A stretch of DNA of 64,000 nt from Anniella stebbinsi. Taxonomy: Eukaryota; Chordata; Lepidosauria; Squamata; Anniellidae. Positions 56,443 through 64,000 of the stretch are shown one piece after another; within the stretch, counting starts at the first letter, position 1, and each line of letters starts with the position of its first letter. Below the pieces are notes generated by a model that was given only the letters and a program-made list of their open reading frames with translations, ran no database searches and was not told the origin of the DNA. Both the position numbers and the translations under genes were made by a program. The stretch lies in the NCBI GenBank assembly GCA_029215795.1, contig JARDYH010000007.1:74783763-74847762 (forward strand). Reading direction: 5' to 3'.

Positions 56443-56576
56443 TTAGATAGATAGATGACAGATAGATAGATAGATAAATAGATAGGAGGTGGGGAATGAG
56501 GAAAATCCTTGGACCACCTTTTTAACTGCAAGTTGGCTATTTATTTATTTTTATTTATTTTTATTTATTTTTATTT
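56443..56576. repeat. (GATA)n and (TTTA)n tracts
   Basis: Imperfect GATA/TAGA units at 56443-56486 and TTTA/TTTTA units at 56539-56576. About 56660-56695 resembles a TTCTTATG CR1 tail. Confidence 0.85.
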
Positions 56577-56699
56577 TCACTCCCCCCAAAAGTGAAATGA
56601 CCTTTGCATCTCCCAAACATGTCCCCAAATTAGCCCCACAGCAGCAACAGAATGATGGGCTTGTTTTGGGTCTTCTTATGTTCTTATTGTAATAAATAT

Positions 56700-57419
56700 A
56701 TGATCTGAAAGGTGACTCATTTATCGTCAGCATCATTACCTAAATAAGTATTAGTTAGCTGCTCTTATGCCAACATCAATATCTATTACTCAATGAGTGC
56801 TTGCATAACCGAGGCTCAGAAAGAATGCCATAAGACTGTGAAAAGTAGATGTAGCGACCAATAGGAATTAGGTAGAATGATCACGGACTCTGTCATGTAA
56901 ATTTGAAGTGCCCCAAATACTACCCCTCCAGCCCAAAATTGGGAGCATCTAATAAGGAATAGAGTATTTTATAAGGCTCCTGTGCTGTTTAAAACGTCCA
57001 GATAGAGAAACTAGATGCAGAAACTGTACCACCAGAGCCTATCCGAACCCTGAACTCATCATGAAGATCACCTGGTACCTCCTGTAAGATCTTTCTGGCA
57101 TTAGGCTAATAATACTTCCCCTGCCTTGGTCTTTCAAACTATGTTATGGTTATACTGTTTAGCTCTGTGGATTATTCATTATTCCTCTGCCCTCAGTTTT
57201 AAACTAACTTGTCGCTGCAAAACTCTTTCTCTGCTCTCTATTCTAAAGTGATGTGTGGATTGCATTGGCAGAATCTTTTTTAATTGGCTGGATGGTTTTA
57301 TTGTTAACTTTGCTTATTTTAATCCCCATAAACCACCCAGAAGAGTTTGGTTATAGGGATTATAGGGATACCTAGAAGGAAGGAAAGAAGAAAGGCAAGA
57401 AGGGAGAAAGAGGGAGGGT
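56700..57419. other. Intergenic DNA, no gene recognised
   Basis: Purine-rich (GGAA) tract at about 57369-57440. Nothing else was assigned. Confidence 0.35.
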
Positions 57420-57600
57420 GGGAGACAAAAGGAAGGAAGGGAAAATTCCGTGTATTTTTAATAGCTGTGTAAAAGAACATGGATTTTCAGCAAGTAAGAA
57501 TTGTCATGTTGTACTGCGAAAAGGGGTACAAAAACCTGGCAAAATCCCTTTTTCGATGCACGGTGATCCTACTACTATGAGGCAAGGTGACAGATTTGTC
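57420..57600. repeat. Old relative of the 320-bp MITE family
   Basis: 'tatttttaatagctgtgtaaaagaacatggattttcagcaagta' and 'acctggcaaaatccctttttcga' mirror the 'tctttaacagttgtgtagaaaagggaatttcagcag' and 'cacctggtgaaattccc' arms, with much divergence. No TIRs remain. Confidence 0.4.
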
Positions 57601-58105
57601 CCAGGTTGCTCAGTCATAATCCTCCTCACTATGGTGAGATGCATTGCATTCCCATGAAAACGAGAGCTTTCTAAATTTGCTTCTATGCATATAAATAATC
57701 ATAACTGGCCGCCTTTGTTGCTCCAGGCCCCCAATCCTTTTGGTGCCTCCCTTTCCCCTTCTTCTACCAATGATGTACATAACACGCATTGATGATGCAG
57801 TATTTAAAAAGCACTTCAGTAAAGCACTGCCCCCAAAAGAATCTAGGTACAATTGCATGCAGATGTGCACACCACCGATTGCTTTCTCTGCAGCATCTTA
57901 CCAACATGTGCATGTGCGTCATTTCGAACTGGGAAGAAGATGTGAGTGAAGATGGGGTCAGTGTTCTAACCCAGCTGAAAGTGGGGTGGTGGTGTCAAAC
58001 TGTACATGCTGCAATCCCAGAATGTATTTTAGAACTGGTTCTAGTCCACCTGGGAACTGGAAGGAGTGAGATGCAAGGCAGAGGAAACAAATAAAGGAAC
58101 CAGGA

Positions 58106-58324
58106 ATGGGAAATCTTCTCCTTCTCCTCCTCCAACTGCTCTTGCAAAGCTCCCAGTTGAAGCTTAATGAGGAGAACATCCTGGTGGATTGTGCTCCAGA
58201 TCCTCTGGGACTTCTGTGTCCTTTCCTCCCTTCTGCAGTCCCCATGATCTCTCCAAATCTGCTGCAGAAGGACCCCAACCCCCAGGAGCAGGTTTGGGGG
58301 ATGCACGTGGATTGCTGGGGATGA
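58106..58324 (+). other. Short frame with signal-peptide-like start, doubtful
   Basis: A 72-codon frame begins MGNLLLLLLQLLLQSS with a purine at -3 and G at +4. The N terminus resembles a secretory signal sequence, but the leucine run comes from a CTC/CTT-rich stretch. The rest has no recognisable domain and I see no convincing donor or partner exon. Probably chance. Confidence 0.15.
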
Positions 58325-59962
58325 CGACACTCCATTCCACCGGTTGTTTTCCTTCTGTGAGCAAGACAACACCGTTGGATCCACCCTCATGTGCCCTACT
58401 TTTCAGAGAAAAGCCCTCTATTTGAAAGTATTGTCTCACTGCGCAGCTGTCCAGTCCAAGTCCAGATTAAAATTCAAGAAACAGAATGGAGAGCAGGGGT
58501 AGGGAACAGAGCTTGAAATTGGCCATCAAAAGTTAGCAACACCTGGGCAGCTGACTGAGCAACAGGCACATGGATCACCTGCAGCATGTCTATACAGGTT
58601 TAAAGCTTCGCAGGGCTTTCCCGTGAAACTGCACACTGGAAAAGTCGGGGACTTACCCTGACTTTTCCTGCCAGATCAAAGCGCTATGACTCTTTTGTTA
58701 TCTGTCCTCACTCCAGCATCATGCCTGGGGCTTTCCTGGATGGAAGGAGACTTCCCATTTGTAGCTGGAAGCAAGGCGAGGGGCAAGGGGCAGGCCCGGT
58801 GAGCCGCATGGCTGCCAGGAAGACTGCACTATCTCCTATGTCGGGATTACCCATCGCCACCCTGCTGCAGCAAAAGCACAGGGTTTTTCTAAAAGCGGGG
58901 ACAAGCCAGCACCATCGAGAGAACCCCCAGGTCACAGTTTACCCCACAATGGGGAGATGTATTGATTTTCTATTGAAATTATAGTCCATGGGAAATATCC
59001 AATACCACTGCTTCCTGCATGCTATTGACATACCACTATACTATTGACATAGTATAAGCAACCTCTAGCAGTATGCCAATTTCCCCAGGCTTTCCCCATA
59101 TTGGTGGTATGTCAATAGCCTAAGTGGAATGTCAGTGTTGGATACTGCCCATTATTTCCAAATGGGCATCTATCTTTATAAATTTTTGCACGTGCAAATG
59201 GGTATCCTCTTTTTTCCCCTTCCTTTTCTTTCTTTAATGATAGGTTTCCTCTTCTTTGGGAAAGTGTAAGGGAACGCCCTTGTGAGATCGGGTGCTACTT
59301 TGCATTTCCCACCCACCCCAAAAAATATGCATGCTCACTTCTCACAAGCCCCTACTTTCATCCCTTTCACAGTACTTTGCCCTGCTGGCATCAGGCGATG
59401 ATGGCATTCATCCCGCTGCCAAGGAAAACTTCACCTGCTGACTTCTGCAGATCAATCTGCTGTTAAAAGGCACAAGAGTTGGCTTGTGAGGGGCTTCTGA
59501 TCGGTTGGCAACCATACCCCAAAATGTCAGGCCAGCCCTGCAAGGATCCACAGCAGCTTTATCATCATCCCTTTTGGATCTGCATGTGCATTGCCCTATC
59601 AGGCAGCCTCCTGTTTCCAGCTTGGGTGTCTCACAGGGAATGTCCCTTCTAGAAAAATAGCGTGTCTGCAGTCTAAACAGCGCATGGACGAAGAAGGTGG
59701 GCCTGCCGCCCAAGTGGATTTTTTATTTATCCATTAGTGTCTCGAGGGGATAAATGATGGGACAGGAAATCAATACAATCCCTCGGGGGAAGGTGTAAAA
59801 CCAGGAGCCTGAATATAAACAGACTGGCAATAGAACACCCCTTGTGCAATCTCCAGCTAGAATCCCGGCTTGTAAAATTGTTCACAGCTACAAGGCTGTT
59901 TTTAGATCCTTGGCAGAGATTCTTTCTTTTCACCACTGGCCTCCACTTTTATTTGCTGTTGA
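58325..59962. other. Intergenic DNA, no gene recognised
   Basis: I see no recognisable gene or repeat. Short frames on both strands have no identifiable domains. Confidence 0.35.
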
Positions 59963-60080
59963 AGACACAGAATCAGGGAACTGGACAAGACCATGGAGGT
60001 CATCTAGTCCAACCCTTCCCCTCTGCTCATTGCAGGCTTTGCAATGCAGGATGCAACTGAAGCATCCCTGGCACATGGTT
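59963..60080 (-). mobile_element. CR1 LINE 3' fragment
   Basis: 'acacagaatcagggaactggacaagacc' and 'aggtcatctagtccaaccc' are the reverse complement of the CR1 3' end (compare 5705-5782). Confidence 0.65.
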
Positions 60081-60109
60081 GTCATCTGCCACCGCCCAAG
60101 ACAGAGTGC

Positions 60110-60355
60110 TCCAATTCAAAACAGCCCTCACTGTGTTTCGCTAAAATGAGTTTCCCCTGCAACTTCATAAAGCCATAAAGACTGCTCTCTTCTGGCAGGC
60201 CTACACAGTCTAATTTTAAGAGTTTTATTTGTAATTTAATGTATTAATTTTATATGTTTTTAATCAGTTTTATGTATTTTATGTCGTTTGTATCGATGTT
60301 GTTCCCTACCTCATTCCTGAGGGAGAGGCAGATAAGAAATAAATATATTATTATT
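60110..60355 (+). mobile_element. L2/CR1-clade LINE 3' tail
   Basis: 'gactgctctcttctggcaggcctacaca' followed by a T-rich UTR, 'gagggagaggcagataagaaataaata' and a trinucleotide tail. This is the same layout as 61565-61975 and the 3' end at 1372-1560. Confidence 0.7.
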
Positions 60356-60359
60356 CTAA

Positions 60360-60592
60360 CGAATCATCATCATCACATTTATATCCCACCTTTTTCCTCT
60401 TGCAAGATACCCAAGGGGGCTTCCTTGGTCCTCCTCCTCTCCATTTTAATCCTAACAACAACATTGTGAGGTAGGTTAGGCTGAGAGTCAGTGACTGGCC
60501 CGAAGTCACCCAGTGAGCTTCATGGCCAACTTGAGCCATGGTCTCCTGAGTCCCAGTCCTGCATTCTAACCTCTACACCACTGTTGTTTCTA
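60360..60592 (-). mobile_element. tRNA-derived SINE (CORE/MIR-like)
   Basis: Minus-strand copy of the 20264-20522 family: 'ttatatcccacctttt', 'acaacattgtgaggtaggttaggctgagagtcagtgactggcc', 'cctctacaccactg'. Confidence 0.82.
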
Positions 60593-60835
60593 GTCCTGCC
60601 CTCCAGAGCAAGAGAAAGCTCTGGTCCATCTTTGGCAGGTATTTGAAGACCGCAATCATGTCTTTCTTTACGCCTCCAGGCCAAACACATCCACTCATTC
60701 AAATTCCTCATAGGTACTGGTGCAACTAAGGTTGGACTTTGGGGGCAAAGCCTGTAGTCATGGGGGCACTATGACTTAAATGAATTTGAAATATAAAACC
60801 GTACATGCGCAGAGTGTTCTTGTATTATTACAAGA

Positions 60836-60837
60836 TG

Positions 60838-60873
<36 letters not shown>

Positions 60874-60874
60874 T
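60836..60874. repeat. (TAA)n microsatellite
   Basis: About twelve uninterrupted units. Confidence 0.95.
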
Positions 60875-61564
60875 ATCAGGTTTGGTAAACAGTGGTTATT
60901 GTTCTAACCTATAAGGGATTAATCCATGGAATGGTAGTAGGAAGAGAAATACAGAGCCTATCTACTACACTACTGCTTTAAAATGGAAAGTAATTGGCAG
61001 CCAATGAAATGATTTTAAAGTTGTTTTGCAATTGGTCTTGGAAGGTGGGTCTCGGGGTTCTAGTAAAAGCAAAGTAGATCCTTCACGTTTGAAATCTGCA
61101 GATCCCTGGTCTACTTTGACTGGCAGTGGCTTTTCAGAGTCTCCAGGAGAGGTCTTTCATCTACTTGTTATCTAACCAGATTATTTTAACTAGAGATGTC
61201 ACAGACTGAAACTTTGACCTGTTACAGGCAGGAGAGCAGGTCCAGGAAAAACAACCAAGCCGACACTTGAAAAAGCTAGAAGACAATATACAATTTACAC
61301 CAGATAATGCCATGTGCCTGGATTTGCATATGGAAGGTTCTGGGGAAAATGAAAATTGATTTTGCCCTAATTAAAGGAGGTTTTGAGGTATCTGCTAGCT
61401 GTTCTTTCCTTTTCCGTTGGTGTAAACATGTTATCCCCACCCAGAAGACAACACGCCTATTGATAGTGTTGCCTCTTGACATGCAAAGTAACCTCACTGC
61501 TTCCTGCAGTGGATGCCATCCATCAACTTCTAATAAGTGGCTGGAGATGAGGCAGAACTAGCCA
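60875..61564. other. Intergenic with LINE scrap
   Basis: About 60975-61020 ('gtaattggcagccaatgaaatgattttaaag') matches a coding-side piece of the LINE at about 1820-1850 in reverse orientation. The rest is unassigned. Confidence 0.35.
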
Positions 61565-61975
61565 GGACAGCTGTAGGTCCAGGTTACCTACGGGATTGCC
61601 TTCTCCCATATAACATGCCCCGCAAGCTCAGGTCCTCTGGGAAGAATTTACTCCAATCAGCCAGAACTAGGCTGATGAGTGTTACCCAGAGGACCTTCTC
61701 TTCTGCTGCTCCCAGACTGTGGGAGAGATTCGACAAATTAGCAGTCTCCTTGAATTTAAGAGAGCAGTGAAGACTGATCTCTTCCAGCAGACCTATCCAG
61801 TTGAATTTTAAGATGTTTTTAATAATATATTAGTTTTTATTTGTTTTTAATGTTTTATCTATTTTATGGTCCTTGTATTTATATTTATTGTTGTTCACCG
61901 CCTCGATCCAGAGGGAGAGGCGGGTTAGAAATAAATAAATAAATATATTATTATTATTATTATTATTATTATTAG
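61565..61975 (+). mobile_element. L2/CR1-clade LINE 3' end, second copy
   Basis: The frame at 61570-61770 reads GPGYLRDCLLPYNMPRKL and TQRTFSSAAPRLWERFD, matching the C-terminal tail of the 1515-2936 reverse transcriptase, then frameshifts. The 3' UTR ends 'cgcctcgatccagagggagagg' plus (ATAA)n and (ATT)n at 61946-61974. Confidence 0.85.
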
Positions 61976-62284
61976 GAGGGACAGGCAAAGGAGGAGTGAA
62001 CTACATCCTTGGAGCTCTATCAGTTGGTAGGGATGCTTTCTATGAAGTAGGATTGCATCTGGGGAAAGACCCAGGGCTGGCTGAAGAGACACACAAAATA
62101 TAACCTTAAAATAAAACCCCAAAGAGGCAATTTCCTGCACCACCACCAATAGCCCCCTAAGGATGAAAAATTGAGCATCCGTTGGAAAAGAAAACTGCAA
62201 ACAGAGACTGGAATCAGCATCCTGGAAAAGGGCATGGCTGGCTGGAAATTAGTTGATAAGTTGCAACATTTTGTTGCAGGATGC
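61976..62284. other. Intergenic DNA, no gene recognised
   Basis: I see nothing here that I can name. Confidence 0.3.
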
Positions 62285-62800
62285 ACTCTGCATTTGATAG
62301 TTGGCATATTTATTTATTTAATTAATTATTTACTGCATTGCTATACCGCCCAATAGCTGAAGCTCTCTGGGCAGTTTATAAAAATTTAAACCATAAAAAC
62401 CATTCAAAATATAAAACAACAACAGTATAAAAACATAATATAAAATACAGTATAAGAACACAACCAAGATAAAACCGAGCAACCATGCAGAAATTAATAC
62501 GAATTTAAAATGCAAATGTAAACAGCAAGGTTAAAAATCAAACTGAAGAACTGTTAAAATACTGAGAAAATAAAAAGGTCTTCACCTGGCGTCTAAAGGA
62601 GTATAATGTAGGTGCCAGGCGAACCTTTCTAGGGAGCTCATTCCACAGCTGGGGTGCCACAGCAGAGAAGGCCCTCCTCCTGGTAGCCATCTGCCTCACT
62701 TCCTTTGGCACGGGCTCACGGAGAAGGAGCATCATTTGGCGTTTGATGGCTGCCATGAAGTAGTACTTAAAATGTGACTGAATTTGACAACAGGCATGCA
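62285..62800 (-). mobile_element. LINE 3' fragment with C-terminal peptide
   Basis: The minus-strand frame at 62538-62801 includes TRRRAFSAVAPQLWNELP and LYSFRRQVKTFLFSQ, the same type of C-terminal tail as the L2/CR1-clade LINEs but a different subfamily. The 3' UTR ends in 'ctgcccagagagcttcagc' (minus strand) and an AT-rich tail near 62300. Confidence 0.7.
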
Positions 62801-63113
62801 ACGGTGTGTAGTAATATTTGGCACTTTATGATGTTTCGTCATCGATGCCTGCCAATATCCAAAAACTTGTGAGTCTAAAATACTTGGGTTTTCAGTGTCT
62901 AAGTCAAATGCTGCATTCAACATTTGGGGCAAATTGCTCATATTTGTTTCCACTCTGCACAGTAAACATAAATCAATTAGCTCTCTTCTCCTTCTTAACA
63001 GTAGCTTATATTTTGGAAAATCTCTTAACGGGTTGACCATGACAGAAGGTTGCTTGGGGTAATAACATCTTCTTTGTTTGGATTGCTTGAAATGAGTTAT
63101 GCAGGGAAGGGCG
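62801..63113. other. Unassigned; possible LINE remnant
   Basis: A 102-codon minus-strand frame (62732-63040) crosses the border of the LINE fragment. Its N-terminal part has no domain I recognise. Confidence 0.25.
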
Positions 63114-63235
63114 ACCTAGAGCCCTCCAGTTGTTTTGGATTATGAGTCCTATCAGCCCCAGCCAGCATGGCCAATATCAGGGATAATGGGAGTTGGAGTC
63201 CAATAATATCTGGAGGGCACTGGGTTGCCTAACAT
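63114..63235. repeat. 'cctccagttgttttgga' hairpin repeat
   Basis: The arms 'gccctccagttgttttggatta' and 'gtccaataatatctggagggc' surround 'cagccccagccagcatggcc'. It is the best-preserved copy in the window. Confidence 0.7.
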
Positions 63236-63863
63236 GGCATATAAGTGTAGGCAACTGAACCTCAGCCCCTTCCACCCAAAACCCATCCAAGGAAAACTGT
63301 TGGGGGGGGGGTCCGATTTGAGTTGGAGCAATAGCAGGGGAGGGGAAAGAGATTCCTCATCCTCCCTGGCTCACTCCTTTCCCACTCCAAAGGAGCTTTT
63401 TCTGCGGGGGGGAGGGGGGAGATGAAGATGCCTTCGGGAATTTGTTCCATCCATAAACAGTGTGGATGTTTAATCATCTCAAACTCCTGCAGTTTGTGAT
63501 TCATCTCCTTCTATGCTCTCCCTCTCTGGTATCAGCTCAGTCATCTGGATAATTTAGGCTGATTTTAGAAAAGGGAGGCATTATTATCTGATGGGTGGAT
63601 GGTCAAGAATTTGCCTCCAGCTATTAAAATTTCAAATGTTTTTTTTTTCCAATTGTGCTTGTGAAAAACGTTACTTCGAGAATCATTTTTTTCCCATTTG
63701 TCACCATCACTTTCATTCTATTTTAATCAAACTTTTCAATCAATCAAACTTTATTGTTGCCTTTTAGTAGACTTCTTCCAAGCCGTTTAGCCTGTCATTC
63801 CTTCTATTTCTGATGTTTAGGTTGTGAATGTCGTTGTTTATGGAGACAAAAAGATCACCACCA

Positions 63864-63896
<33 letters not shown>

Positions 63897-64000
63897 ATTT
63901 CAGGGGGTGGAGGGAAGGAATCCTAAAATTTGTAGAAGTGGGGGGGGGGATTCCATTAGGGGGGAAACTTAAGAGGGGGGAACTTGTAGACTGAGCCTGT
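63236..64000. other. Intergenic; (CA)n and G-runs
   Basis: (CA)n at 63863-63891; G-runs at 63301-63310, 63405-63420 and 63940-63950. No gene was recognised up to the window end. Confidence 0.4.

Noticed and set aside
57958..58390. Overlapping minus-strand frames of 125-131 codons
   Set aside because: No domain recognised. They share DNA with the plus-strand leucine-rich frame, so composition is the likely cause.

Overview
The window looks like nuclear DNA of a squamate reptile, most likely a lizard. There are no operons or dense bacterial-type coding. Two intact vertebrate GPCR genes sit in a sea of interspersed repeats: L2/CR1-clade and L1 LINE fragments, CR1 tails, two tRNA-derived SINE families, many microsatellites, and an unusually rich set of palindromic non-autonomous DNA transposons. 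The squamate assignment rests on the repeat types and is an inference; the species cannot be named from the sequence.

Protein-coding content is small. Two single-coding-exon class A GPCRs of the short-chain free fatty acid receptor family (FFAR2/FFAR3 type) lie on the minus strand at 8853-9833 and 47965-48984. They share every hallmark residue at the same residue number (C81, E105-R106-Y107, H139, C164, R180, H232, R245). Each ATG is preceded within about 10-20 nt by a convincing 3' splice acceptor, so each probably has a non-coding 5' exon. A CpG-rich block with a GC box at about 31.37-31.61 kb, followed on the minus strand by a perfect AG|GTAAGT donor at 31259/31258, is a candidate promoter and first exon for the 9 kb gene. 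The only other long reading frame is a 5'-truncated LINE reverse transcriptase (1515-2936, minus). A few other LINE peptides are decayed remnants.

Layout. 0-7 kb: LINE and old repeats. 7-10 kb: first receptor gene. 10-21 kb: CR1, SINEs, MITEs and a repeat pair at 15.6 and 18.6 kb. 21.2-24.1 kb: three adjacent hAT-like elements (425, 1355 and 714 bp), two of them carrying a GC-rich palindromic cargo. 24-37 kb: SINE/CR1 fragments, four of the seven 320-bp nested-palindrome MITEs, and the candidate promoter. 37.5-40.5 kb: a 2991-bp near-perfect palindromic transposon inserted in a tRNA-SINE with an exact 8-bp target duplication. 40.6-47.7 kb: L1 remnant, microsatellites, CpG-rich MITE, SINE. 47.7-49 kb: second receptor gene. 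49-64 kb: further MITEs, a truncated relative of the giant palindrome, and LINE/SINE tails.

The most striking content is this transposon landscape. At least two TIR families (TAGGGTGACCA and TAGGGRTGTGCA) both make 8-bp target duplications, the hAT signature. They are built from palindromes, in places palindromes of palindromes, and they appear to share a cargo module. No transposase was seen here, so they would have to be mobilised in trans.
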